A stretch of 64,000 nt of DNA from Arthrobacter cheniae (lineage in GTDB: Bacteria; Actinomycetota; Actinomycetes; Actinomycetales; Micrococcaceae). A model generated the notes under the pieces. It searched no databases, was not told the origin of the DNA, and worked only from the letters and a program-made list of their open reading frames with translations. The stretch is from the NCBI RefSeq assembly GCF_003602275.1, contig NZ_QZVT01000006.1:1-64000 (forward strand), in the 5' to 3' direction. Below, one piece after another: positions 39,150 through 49,725 of this stretch. Position 1 is the stretch's first letter. Every line of letters begins with the position of its first letter. A program made the translations under genes and the position numbers.

Positions 39150-40052
39150 CTATCGGCCCTCGAAGCCTGATGGCTGAGGCAAGAACATACCTCCTCCGAG
39201 CATGGGGAAGGCATTTAGTAGTCGCTTTCTCACTAGTTTCGTGACCCTTTCTGGCAAGGGTGTCGTCGTCACCACCATTACATAAGCGCCATGTCCAGAG
39301 TTCGTTAATTCTATGCTGACGATTTCTCCTGGGTAACCCGTCTCATTCAATGCACTTCGCGCTACGTTCGTAATCTCTTCAACTCCGTCTGGATGAAGAT
39401 TCAGGAAGTCATCTACTGCGTGAAGCTTTGCACGCGCAGACCCGCCCTGTAGGAAAGGAGACGAAGGTATCTGATCCTCCTCCCGCTGGAGTTTTCGAAC
39501 AATCTCTAGAACCTCTTCCACCATATCTTCGACCTTCCGGCGCGGCTTTACAGGTGCGGTCCCCTTTGGAACTGCGGCTAGTCGTTTCTGCAACTGCGGC
39601 CAGTAGGTCTCTAGCGCACTATTCAGCTGCTCGACTGTTCGATGGTGGTCACCCATCGCACTATTGACCGCATGCGCCAACTTCTCAAAGCCAGCCTTGT
39701 CCGCGACAACCGCCTGAAATTGTGACAAGGTCGATTGTGTGAGCTGAGTGGGACGGGACATATCGATAAGCAGTGGTACGACCTTGCCTGTTTCTCCGTT
39801 GACCTCTTTCGAAATGGCACCAGCCTCAAAATTCAGCCAAGGAGCGGTCTGGTTTTCTGCGGTCACGCATAGGATGCCGAACTGAGCACCATTCAGCCCT
39901 GCCTCGATTTCCGCTAGGGAACGATCCCCCGGCGAGATGTCGCTGTCGCTCATCCACGGCTCGACGGGAAACAAAACCGAGTTCAGCCACCACACGACCT
40001 CCTTGGCGAAAGCCTTGCTCGTGCCTCCAGACCAGCTAACAAAAACCTTCAT
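39150..40052 (-). CDS. TIR-domain protein, probable anti-phage effector
   Basis: A 300-residue protein with an N-terminal TIR-like domain (about 1-125): KVFVSWSGGTSKAFAKEV, then WMSDSDISPGDRSLAEIEAGL, and WLNFEAGAI where Glu76 sits at the usual NADase position. A coiled linker (about 165-200) and a C-terminal module of unknown type follow. Bacterial TIR proteins often cleave NAD+ during abortive infection. The ATG at 40052 has AAGGA five bases upstream; the extension to 40082 is less likely. It is downstream of an AbiTii-like gene on the same strand, about 110 bases away, so the two may form one defence module. Confidence 0.85.
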   Translation of the reverse strand: MKVFVSWSGGTSKAFAKEVVWWLNSVLFPVEPWMSDSDISPGDRSLAEIEAGLNGAQFGILCVTAENQTAPWLNFEAGAISKEVNGETGKVVPLLIDMSRPTQLTQSTLSQFQAVVADKAGFEKLAHAVNSAMGDHHRTVEQLNSALETYWPQLQKRLAAVPKGTAPVKPRRKVEDMVEEVLEIVRKLQREEDQIPSSPFLQGGSARAKLHAVDDFLNLHPDGVEEITNVARSALNETGYPGEIVSIELTNSGHGAYVMVVTTTPLPERVTKLVRKRLLNAFPMLGGGMFLPQPSGFEGR

Positions 40053-40161
40053 GGTCATCCTTGCCTTGGGTCCAATGTCCAACCAGGATGGAGTGCTCGA
40101 GGAGCCGTCACGCTGTCTGGACTGCAGGTAGTTTCCTACAGGCTACAGAACCCCCAACCAG

Positions 40162-41133
40162 TTATGCCTCGCCCACCGTGGCCGTGACCAGTTCTTCATC
40201 GTTGTTTGTGCGAAGCGAGAGCATCTCACCCAGCAGGATGTAAGCAGAAATGTACAAGAACTCAGCCTCAGACTTCGACACCTCGTTGTGCACTCCAGTG
40301 GACACGCGATCCGATATCCCCTGGATACCCTGCCTCAGTCGCGTCTGGCGCCCCGAGCTCTGAGCGTTGTCGACGATGAATGCCTTGATCCTGTTCAGCC
40401 ATTGCTCAGAGCCGAGCCTCATCGGCTTCCCGTCACCAGGGTTAGGGCGCGTCTCGTCCGTCGCCGGGAACACTAGGTCGGCAAAACTCACAATCAGGCG
40501 GCGAACGCTGTTCATCGCTGCCGATATAGATTCAGCGTCGCCAACCCGAAGACTCGAGTACGCCGAGTCGATTTTGCGGAGCGTCGATTCATCTAAACGA
40601 AGCAGTTCAGTGTCAATTTCCTTCTTCGCTTTCTCGAACATACTGTCTTGCTTCGTGCTGAACTTGAGCGATAGATAACTCTTAGCAACGAAGTTGTGCA
40701 GTAGTGCCTCAACCTTCGTTGTAATTCGCGTGTACCGTTCTACGAGCTTGCCGTAACCGATAATGGTATCGGTGACCGCCCTGGTCGCGAGTAAAGCCAT
40801 ATCTCCCGATACGTTTGGCACCGTCAGCTGCGCCAGCTGCAACTTGAAAGTCCGAATACTTCCTTCTAGTTGGTTCGCTCCCGAGTAGATATTCTCGCCT
40901 GCGGTCTTGCCATGCCTCCCAGTGAGCTTGAAGTACTCATCCGTCTTCTCACTGTTGGCGTAGTAGCCGCCCTTTTCCTGGCCGAGCCAATGAGCAACCT
41001 CTTCATCCCCGAGCATTCGTGCGAGCCTCGACGCCTTCAAGATCTGCCGGTCAAGAGGTGTACGGCTCAACTCGATGTCGTCGAGCAGATCCTTCGCAAG
41101 AGCGAGCGCCTCTCCCTGTTCTTCGTGGTTCAA
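40162..41133 (-). CDS. AbiTii-domain protein, probable abortive infection component
   Basis: A 323-residue protein. Its N-terminus (about 10-60: ALAKDLLDDIELSRTPLDRQ, ASRLARMLGDEEVAHWLGQE, GGY) matches the AbiTii domain found in abortive-infection and other defence-associated proteins. The remaining part is mainly helical with no catalytic motif I can name. The TTG start at 41133 is supported by GGGGAG five bases upstream. It precedes the TIR gene on the same strand and could be the sensor or regulator of that effector. Confidence 0.75.
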   Translation of the reverse strand: MNHEEQGEALALAKDLLDDIELSRTPLDRQILKASRLARMLGDEEVAHWLGQEKGGYYANSEKTDEYFKLTGRHGKTAGENIYSGANQLEGSIRTFKLQLAQLTVPNVSGDMALLATRAVTDTIIGYGKLVERYTRITTKVEALLHNFVAKSYLSLKFSTKQDSMFEKAKKEIDTELLRLDESTLRKIDSAYSSLRVGDAESISAAMNSVRRLIVSFADLVFPATDETRPNPGDGKPMRLGSEQWLNRIKAFIVDNAQSSGRQTRLRQGIQGISDRVSTGVHNEVSKSEAEFLYISAYILLGEMLSLRTNNDEELVTATVGEA

Positions 41134-41269
41134 CGTAGCTCCCCATTGCTCGCGATCAGCCTTCTGTCCTTCAAGAGTATCCGCGGCCTCCGACTGACCG
41201 CGTCAGGCTCCCGCCGCCGGTGTGTACTCCGGCGCGTGTCGGCTCCGAATGTCCGCGCCTCTCAGTAGC
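41134..41269. promoter_or_regulatory. Divergent control region of the defence islet
   Basis: About 136 bases between the AbiTii-like gene (minus) and the membrane protein gene (plus). Both promoters should lie here. I see no clear -35/-10 pair, and no ribosome site before the rightward gene. Confidence 0.45.
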
Positions 41270-42103
41270 ATGAGTCGAATGGCAGGCAAACGCACATCAT
41301 CAGAAAAGTTCAAGGTCCGAGCTTGGGCCGGTTCGCTGGACGACATGCGTAGGGTGGTGGCTGTCTGCGATGGACTGATGGATGAGGTTCGGCAGCAAAT
41401 AGTTGATGCACATAGGGCAGAGTACCCCGAGCAACTCCTTGAAAAAGCGGAACCGGGCACCAGCGAAACGACCAGAAATTGGCCCGATCACTACCGTGTT
41501 GCGTTGGAGAAAGTTTATCGCGATGATCTGGAACAAACGCTTGCTCGCGTCAGACCGGAACTAACTGTGAAGATGCGGCGAGACAGAGAGATAAGCGGAG
41601 AGCCTGACCTGGTGCTGGCCGACATCGATGCTAGGAGAACTACCGACGTCACCATAACAACTGGATCTTTATTCCAGCAATCCTCCACCGGCCTAACAAT
41701 CTACTTCTCCCGGAGCGACGGCGCTCGAGTAACCGTTCGAAGCACTGAGCAGCAGTGGGTTAGTCATGCCCGGACAGAACTGGAAAGAGCGCTGTTTAGA
41801 AACCGACCTTGGTACTGGTGGGTGCGCCAGTGGTATGTCGCTCATCTGTCTTTCACGATTGCGGTATTCATCGGAATCCTTTTTCTTGCAAACGCTCAGG
41901 ACGCTACGGCGGACGCGACTAGTTTCAGTTTTGTGAGTGTCTTTGTCGGGGGCTTGCTGGCGGCGCTACTGCAGTATGTAGTGCCTGCGTTCGAGCTCAC
42001 CGAACCGGGAGGAAAAGTCCGAGGAAGTCTAGTTCTTGGCTTACTCGTCACCTTCGGCGGTTGGGTCGGCGGCATATTCCTTCCGCAGTGGCTTTTCGGC
42101 TGA
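41270..42103 (+). CDS. Membrane protein of the defence islet, unknown
   Basis: A protein of about 277 residues. The first 185 residues are soluble, with a helical start (DDMRRVVAVCDGLMDEVRQQ) and a beta-rich middle (DVTITTGSL, LTIYFSRSDGARVTV). Three membrane segments follow (about 190-210, 222-242, 252-272). The start is uncertain between ATG codons at 41270 and 41279, neither with a ribosome site. I recognise no family. A soluble sensor joined to a small membrane domain is a common design of defence effectors, and the divergent AbiTii-TIR pair supports, but does not prove, such a role. Confidence 0.65.
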   Translation: MSRMAGKRTSSEKFKVRAWAGSLDDMRRVVAVCDGLMDEVRQQIVDAHRAEYPEQLLEKAEPGTSETTRNWPDHYRVALEKVYRDDLEQTLARVRPELTVKMRRDREISGEPDLVLADIDARRTTDVTITTGSLFQQSSTGLTIYFSRSDGARVTVRSTEQQWVSHARTELERALFRNRPWYWWVRQWYVAHLSFTIAVFIGILFLANAQDATADATSFSFVSVFVGGLLAALLQYVVPAFELTEPGGKVRGSLVLGLLVTFGGWVGGIFLPQWLFG

Positions 42104-42109
42104 CTCCGC

Positions 42110-42349
42110 CTACTGCTGACCTAAGTACTCGGACTGATCTCTGAGGATAGTGTCGAAGGATGCTCCGAACCGCACCGCCATTGCGACCGCAGGGTTAGGT
42201 TTCCAAGGAGGCCGTGGCATGTTGCGTAGGTACCTTGGATGCCTCTGCACCAATTCGTCCAAAGGCTCTCCTGTGATCATGTGGGCCATCTCCACGGAGC
42301 GGAACCACTCGCCCCAGTTGGCGTACACCGACTTCTTCCATTCGCTCAC
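42110..42349 (-). CDS. Small protein coupled to the serine integrase, unknown
   Basis: A 79-residue, tryptophan- and arginine-rich protein from a GTG that overlaps the integrase stop codon (GTGA at 42346-42349). It has no membrane segment; the middle could form a helix-turn-helix-like pair (MITGEPLDELVQRHPRYLRN). Translational coupling to the integrase suggests a role in recombination control, for example as a directionality factor, but I do not recognise the family. Confidence 0.6.
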   Translation of the reverse strand: MSEWKKSVYANWGEWFRSVEMAHMITGEPLDELVQRHPRYLRNMPRPPWKPNPAVAMAVRFGASFDTILRDQSEYLGQQ

Positions 42350-43806
42350 CTCGTCACCACCTCAATCTGTTCCTGACTGAATGGCTCGTTCTTAACACGC
42401 GGCGTGCAGCGAACCACTTTGATGATCTGACCAACGAGCGCCTTCCATTCTTGAGCTTGTTGCTCGGTCGGCTTCTCATCGTCGTCATCTCCCCACCAGC
42501 CGCGTAACTCGATACCGCGTCTAATCTGCTCCAGCACGGAACCGGCCGGCACGAATGCGCCAAGGTTCGCTTGCGCAGTCTCAAGCCCTGCCGATGCGTT
42601 GTCTAATTCCATCTGAAGGATTGCCATTGCCGAGGCCACCTGGCTGTCCTTCCAGCCCTGCCGTACAGCCATTAGCTGGAGATCCGTGACAGCTGTAGTC
42701 GCTTGTTCAACGGCATGCTCTGCGAGGCCTACAGCCTCTTCGGAAGCATTCATAGCCGCATCGTCGGACGGCAAGGCAGCAGCCCAATCTTCGAGATGGC
42801 TTCCGAACCATAGAGTGACCACCCATTCAACGTGTTCCTGTAGAACCGTCACGCCTGTGCATCCGCCGCCCTTACGCTGTCGCGTGCACATGAGGTAGTT
42901 GTTCTTGCCGCTCGCATTCTTGCCCATTGACCCACCGCATAGCGCACACCGGACGAGGCCTGCCAAATACCAATCGCTAGCCTTGGTTCTCGGTGCCAAT
43001 CCTGCCTTTTCCGACCGTACCCTTGAGTACGCCTGCCACGTCGACTCACTGATGACAGGCGAATGTGCGCCGACGACCAAAGTGCCGTTCCTCCGGAACT
43101 TCCCAACGTTGAACGGGTTGTCCAGCGTTTTTCGTACTGAGCTGCTGTCCCAGTGACGGTTCAACTTAGCAGCGGTGCCGTCTTGTTTGAGCCATCGGAT
43201 AGACGAAGCTCCTTCGCTGTTCAAATAGGCAGCCACTGTATTGAACCCAATCCCTGAGATGTACCGCTGGTAGGCCTCACGCAAAAAGGGCGCGGTCGCT
43301 GGATCGATCTCGTAGGACTCGTGTCTCTTGATGTACCCGAAATACTTATGGCCCTGCGTTGGCAGCCCCTTGTCAGCGCGACGACTCTGCGCCTGCTTCC
43401 ACGTCTCCGACTTCTGCCGGGATTCGAACGACGCCATGGCCAGCATCACGTCCCTGTTGAACTCCCCTGCAGCTGTTGCAGACACCGGCTCTAGCGCGCT
43501 CTCCACACGCCCACCAGCGCGCTCGATCTTGTCCAGCAGGAACGCTTGGTCGAACTGCCTCCGCGAAAGACGGCTCCACCGCCAGACAAGGAGGACTTCC
43601 GCCTCTCCGTGTTCTATGGCTTCTACGGCACGTCCCAGCGCGCGCCGTCTGGACATATCTAGCCCTGAGAATCCGGGGTCTGTTTCCACCCTCAACACGT
43701 TGTAGCCCTGAGTCTCGGCGTAGCGACGGCAAGCCGACTCCTGGATCTCGTGCGAGATGGTCTCTTCTCTGGCAACCGACTGGCGGGTGTAGATGATTGC
43801 TTCCAT
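42346..43806 (-). CDS. int: Large serine integrase
   Basis: A 486-residue recombinase of the large serine (phiC31-like) class. The catalytic domain starts EAIIYTRQSVAREETI with Ser10 as nucleophile and includes WRWSRLSRRQFDQAFLL. A recombinase domain follows (about 160-260: YFGYIKR, NVGKFRRNG), then a zinc ribbon (VRCALCGGSM ... CTRQRKGGGC, about 287-320) and a long coiled-coil segment (about 345-420) typical of this class. Its gene starts 28 bases from the right junction, the usual place for an integrase gene. It should catalyse attP x attB recombination at the CAAT core inside the disrupted host gene. Confidence 0.95.
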   Translation of the reverse strand: MEAIIYTRQSVAREETISHEIQESACRRYAETQGYNVLRVETDPGFSGLDMSRRRALGRAVEAIEHGEAEVLLVWRWSRLSRRQFDQAFLLDKIERAGGRVESALEPVSATAAGEFNRDVMLAMASFESRQKSETWKQAQSRRADKGLPTQGHKYFGYIKRHESYEIDPATAPFLREAYQRYISGIGFNTVAAYLNSEGASSIRWLKQDGTAAKLNRHWDSSSVRKTLDNPFNVGKFRRNGTLVVGAHSPVISESTWQAYSRVRSEKAGLAPRTKASDWYLAGLVRCALCGGSMGKNASGKNNYLMCTRQRKGGGCTGVTVLQEHVEWVVTLWFGSHLEDWAAALPSDDAAMNASEEAVGLAEHAVEQATTAVTDLQLMAVRQGWKDSQVASAMAILQMELDNASAGLETAQANLGAFVPAGSVLEQIRRGIELRGWWGDDDDEKPTEQQAQEWKALVGQIIKVVRCTPRVKNEPFSQEQIEVVTR

Positions 43807-43857
43807 CTACCAATTGTATTTGGAGATGACGTTATTGAAGAGGGCATCCCAGCGCAT
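43807..43857 (-). pseudogene. Displaced 5' end of the disrupted host gene
   Basis: On the minus strand from the ATG at 43857, codons read MRWDALFN up to 43834 and then element sequence adds NVISKYNW and a TAG at 43809-43807. MRWDALF is the expected beginning of the conserved protein whose remainder is at 31553-32089: joining AAT (43836-43834) to GAC (32089-32087) gives one uninterrupted frame. The native promoter and ribosome site must still lie to the right of 43857, now driving only a 16-residue peptide. Confidence 0.85.
43834..43837. other. Right attachment junction (attR)
   Basis: The shared core CAAT (complement). Element sequence (AACGTCATCTCCAAAT on the complement) lies to the left and host coding sequence (GATGCCCTCTT) to the right. 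Rejoining element ends around CAAT gives an attP with ACGTT and AACGT arms flanking seven bases and outer TTTGG/CCAAA arms. Confidence 0.8.
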
Positions 43858-43960
43858 CGTCCCAACGTAGGACTGAAACTCCACCTCGTCAATCAAAACC
43901 AAAAAGACTTAAAACAATCAAACGTAGACAAATTGCGTCGAACAGGCTCAAACTGATCGA

Positions 43961-44809
43961 ATGGAAGCAAAGCTGAAAACTGCCGATGCGCTGCTGGCCG
44001 GGGTGATCCTGGGATGCGCGACCGTCATGGCACGCGCCGGACAAGCCCTCCATCGTGGGACGGGAGCAGGTTCCCTTGAAGGCGTCCTCGGACTCGGGAT
44101 GTCCGCTCTCGGACTCACCCTCGTCGGATGGTGGGTGCTGACGCTATTCATTGCTGTCGTCGCAGAAGTGGTGCTGAGACGCGGACCTTCGACTGCGGCT
44201 CGTCGTGCCCAGCGGTGTACCCCAGCTTTGATGCGCCGCCTCGCCGCCGCCTTCCTCGGCCTCAACCTCATCGTGGTGCCATCGGTAGCCCAGGCAGCAT
44301 CCGGCGGACCCGACGCGGTGTGTGTGGCAGTCGTATCCGCCGGGGCCACCGCGATCTGCACTACCGAGCAGTCCTACTCGTCCGTCTCCGCCCAGACCGA
44401 AGCGGCGTCCTTCTCGAAGGCTCCATACTGGTCCCCGCTTGCGGTCTCCGCGGCCATGCCTACGGGCGACTCCCCGGGCGCCTCGAAGGACAACGGGGTG
44501 ACCGAGCGCGACGATCCCCGGGAGGAGCAGGTATCGCCGGTCTCGCCTGCCTGGCAGCCGGCTCCGATGCCCGCTCACGGTGGTGCGTTGCTCCGTTCAC
44601 CGACCCGCACCATCATCGCCGACGGTGAAGTGGTCGTAGCACCGGGCGACTCGCTCTGGTCGATCGCCGCTGATCGACTGGGACCTCTGGCGACGGCGAC
44701 TGATATAGCGGAAGCCTGGCCCGCCTGGTACGACACGAACATGGCCACCATCGGCGACGACCCATCACTCCTCCTCCCGGGTCAGGTCCTGAAAGTTCCA
44801 CAGACCTGA
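43961..44809 (+). CDS. LysM-domain membrane protein
   Basis: A 282-residue protein with membrane segments near the N-terminus (about 10-25, 40-68) and a third hydrophobic stretch ending in VPSVAQAASG (about 90-113), then a low-complexity Pro/Ser-rich linker and a C-terminal LysM module (about 225-282: VVVAPGDSLWSIAADRLG ... LLLPGQVLKVPQ). LysM binds peptidoglycan or chitin-like glycans, so the C-terminus should face the cell wall. Next to an Rv3235-family gene and SecA, as in related genomes. The first part of the intergenic region before it contains the native promoter of the split host gene. Confidence 0.88.
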   Translation: MEAKLKTADALLAGVILGCATVMARAGQALHRGTGAGSLEGVLGLGMSALGLTLVGWWVLTLFIAVVAEVVLRRGPSTAARRAQRCTPALMRRLAAAFLGLNLIVVPSVAQAASGGPDAVCVAVVSAGATAICTTEQSYSSVSAQTEAASFSKAPYWSPLAVSAAMPTGDSPGASKDNGVTERDDPREEQVSPVSPAWQPAPMPAHGGALLRSPTRTIIADGEVVVAPGDSLWSIAADRLGPLATATDIAEAWPAWYDTNMATIGDDPSLLLPGQVLKVPQT

Positions 44810-44932
44810 CCCATCGGTAGCTCCGGCGCCACCAAGGCCGCGGCCCTGTCTTCGACCTCTCTCCTTCCGACGCGCCCTTCTATGGGCAGGAAGTTTCGCT
44901 CGCCGATTCACCGCCCATGGAAAGGGAATCGC

Positions 44933-45565
44933 ATGTCAGCCGTAACCCAACTCCGACAGATAACCGCCGCCCGCCAGCTCGCCGAGGCCAGCGGAGCGCC
45001 GCGACCCCTGGTGTCCGCACCAGTCCGGTCTGCGAGGTCCGGCGGAGCGACCGTGATTCCCTTGAGACCGGCGGCGGAACCGGAGGTGGCCCCGGGACGT
45101 CCTCCTGCATCGATACCGCAGCAGGCGGATCCACTGCTGACAGGACCGCTGTGCAATCCGGATCTGCCGGTCAAGCAATTCAGCGTGGCGGAAGGATCCG
45201 ACGCGGACACCACCCTGCGTATTTCCGGTATCGCGCGGTCGGTGGCCCAGGGCGCTCTGGAGGTCCTGGGCGGCGCGCGTCCCCTGCAGCAGATGGCACG
45301 CTGGCTCGACCCCGAGAACTATGAACGCCTGCAACTCCGCACCAACCTCGCACGGTGTATCGCCAGCACCCCCACCACGGGGCAGACACCGCGGGTGAGT
45401 GCTCTACGTCAAGTCGTGGTGCGCTCGGCCCGGGTGTGTCCGATCAGCCCGGGTGTCTTTGAGGCGTCCGTCGTCGCATTCGACCAGAGACGAGTCCGCG
45501 CCGTCGCTCTTCGAATCGAGCAACGGCGCGGAGTGTGGCGGGTGACCGCCCTCGAGATCGGCTGA
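44933..45565 (+). CDS. Rv3235 family protein
   Basis: A 210-residue protein with a disordered N-terminal half (Ala/Pro/Arg-rich) and a conserved C-terminal domain (about 85-210) containing GALEVLGGARPLQQMARWLD and the closing WRVTALEIG. This matches the Rv3235 family, of unknown function, always near secA in Actinobacteria. AAAGGGA precedes the ATG at 44933. Its stop codon directly abuts the convergent secA stop at 45566, with no space for a terminator. Confidence 0.85.
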   Translation: MSAVTQLRQITAARQLAEASGAPRPLVSAPVRSARSGGATVIPLRPAAEPEVAPGRPPASIPQQADPLLTGPLCNPDLPVKQFSVAEGSDADTTLRISGIARSVAQGALEVLGGARPLQQMARWLDPENYERLQLRTNLARCIASTPTTGQTPRVSALRQVVVRSARVCPISPGVFEASVVAFDQRRVRAVALRIEQRRGVWRVTALEIG

Positions 45566-48268
<2,703 letters not shown>

Positions 48269-48391
48269 TGGTATTTGCTCCCAATCTGATGCTGCCCAAA
48301 GATGGCGTCTCTAGTCTACGGGAGAGACGTTCCGTCCCCCGATATGGTTCCCCTGCGGCATGATGCGGCGGCCCCGAGACTGCGTGTCCGC

Positions 48392-49639
48392 TCAGGGTAG
48401 CGTGCCGACCTGCATGCCGACCTGCGTGCCGAGCGCGGACGCGAGGTTCCCGCGGTCCTCCACGACGACCTCGTCCAGGCCCAGCCAGCGAGCAAGCAGG
48501 CGCAGCTCTGCCGCAAGCTCCTGAGCGGTGTCCGGGGCAGCGTCCTCCTCCGCGTGGCTGGCCCGCACGAGCAGCCTGCCGCTCGCGCGGTCCGCCTTGA
48601 GGTCGACACGCGCCGCGATGGAATCACGCAGGAGGAAGGGCAGTACGTAGTACCCGTGGATCCGACGCTCCGACGGCGTGTAGATCTCGATGCGGTAGTG
48701 GAAGCCGAAAAGCCGGTGCAGCCTGTCGCGCTCGAACACGAGGGAATCGAAGGGACTGAGAAGTGCCCTCCCGAGAGCCTTCCTCGGAACCGCAGCAGCC
48801 GGGTGCAGGTACCACGGTTCAGCGCCACCATCGATGGTGATGTGCTGCACGGACCCCGCCCTGACGAGTGTCTCCAGCGCCGTCCGCGTCTCCTGCACGG
48901 GCGTACGGAAGTAGTCGGCGACGGAACGAGCGGAGGCTACGCCGAGCGCACCGGCGGCGCGCTCGGCCAGCACGGCGAGGGCTTCCACCTTCCCCACCGC
49001 CTGTGTCGCGAGCACTGGATCAGGAAGCACGTCCGCGATCGGCGCGTAGAGGCGTTCGAACTGTGCTGTCCGACCCGAGGACCCGACCTCCCCCCGGGCG
49101 AAGAGGTCTTCGAGCACACGCTTGGCCGCCGTCCACCGCCAGCCCCACCCGTCGGCGGGGCGCTCTGCGTCTCCGCCCAGCAGGCGCTGGACACCGGACG
49201 CCGTCAGTGGGGCACCACGGTCGAGGAGGTCGAGAATGGCCAATTCGAGCACCTCCCTCTGCGCCGCCGGTACACTCCCCGCTCCCATCCAGGTGCGCCG
49301 CTGCCACACCCGGAGGTAGGGGAACAACTCCGGAGCGACGAGGCTCGCCTCGTGTGCCCAGTACTCGACGAGCGAGCGGGGATCTGCGGAGGACATCGCG
49401 TCGAGCTGGCTCCGCTCGTAGGACCCCAGTCGCGAGAACAGGGGAAGGTAGTGGGACCGGACCAGGACGTTCACCGAATCGATCTGGAGTACCTGCAGTC
49501 GTTGAACCGCGGCGCGGACGGCGCGGCGCGACGTCGGCGCGTCCAGCCGCGGACGATGCAGCCCCTGGGCAGCGAGGACGACGCGCCGGGCCTGAGCGGT
49601 GGTGAGGTTCTGCATGATGTGCTGAGCGGTCTCCTGCAT
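48392..49639 (-). CDS. Winged-helix DNA glycosylase-like protein (YcaQ/DUF1006 family)
   Basis: A 415-residue protein of the crosslink-repair glycosylase (YcaQ) type. Landmarks are ARRVVLAAQGLHRPR at the N-terminus, the LQIDSVNVLVRSHYLPLFSR segment, VEYWAHEASLV, and a C-terminal domain with LLSPFDSLVFERDRLHRLFG, close to the QxQ/LLSPFD region of the family. YcaQ and AlkZ enzymes unhook DNA interstrand crosslinks. The ATG at 49639 is chosen because GGAGG is eight bases upstream; that GGAGG is buried in a 14-bp hairpin (49641-49673). The open frame extends to 49831 only through noncoding sequence. Confidence 0.88.
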   Translation of the reverse strand: MQETAQHIMQNLTTAQARRVVLAAQGLHRPRLDAPTSRRAVRAAVQRLQVLQIDSVNVLVRSHYLPLFSRLGSYERSQLDAMSSADPRSLVEYWAHEASLVAPELFPYLRVWQRRTWMGAGSVPAAQREVLELAILDLLDRGAPLTASGVQRLLGGDAERPADGWGWRWTAAKRVLEDLFARGEVGSSGRTAQFERLYAPIADVLPDPVLATQAVGKVEALAVLAERAAGALGVASARSVADYFRTPVQETRTALETLVRAGSVQHITIDGGAEPWYLHPAAAVPRKALGRALLSPFDSLVFERDRLHRLFGFHYRIEIYTPSERRIHGYYVLPFLLRDSIAARVDLKADRASGRLLVRASHAEEDAAPDTAQELAAELRLLARWLGLDEVVVEDRGNLASALGTQVGMQVGTLP

Positions 49640-49640
49640 G

Positions 49641-49673
49641 GAACTGCCTCCGCGCAGTACGCGGAGGCAGTTC
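49641..49673 (-). promoter_or_regulatory. Hairpin that covers the ribosome site of the YcaQ-like gene
   Basis: A perfect 14-bp stem (49641-49654 with 49660-49673) with a five-base loop. On the minus strand its second arm contains CGGAGGCAG, the only ribosome-binding sequence for the gene starting at 49639, one base away. It may also trim the end of the hpf transcript upstream. No T run follows. Confidence 0.75.
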
Positions 49674-49725
49674 CTGTTGATGGATCGGGTGCACGGGTAC
49701 GTCCGTGCTTGGCGCGGTGGAGGGT

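Larger units (their letters stand above)
32090..43837. mobile_element. Integrated element, about 11.7 kb, with large serine integrase and major capsid gene
   Basis: Bounded by CAAT (on the complement) at 32090-32093 and 43834-43837. The boundary comes from the split host gene, which is restored exactly on joining the two sides. Cargo left to right: HK97-like capsid, two small genes, a minus-strand gene, HTH regulator, primase-polymerase/helicase, inverted-repeat region, small gene, small serine recombinase, TIR protein, AbiTii-like protein, membrane protein, small gene, serine integrase. Base composition is visibly less GC-rich than the flanks. No tail, portal, large terminase or lysis genes are visible. 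It may be a phage satellite, a defective prophage or an integrative plasmid. Confidence 0.88.

Noticed and set aside
43807..43960. A tRNA gene as the integration site of the element.
   Set aside because: No tRNA-like fold is visible at either end, and the split protein gene explains the site fully.
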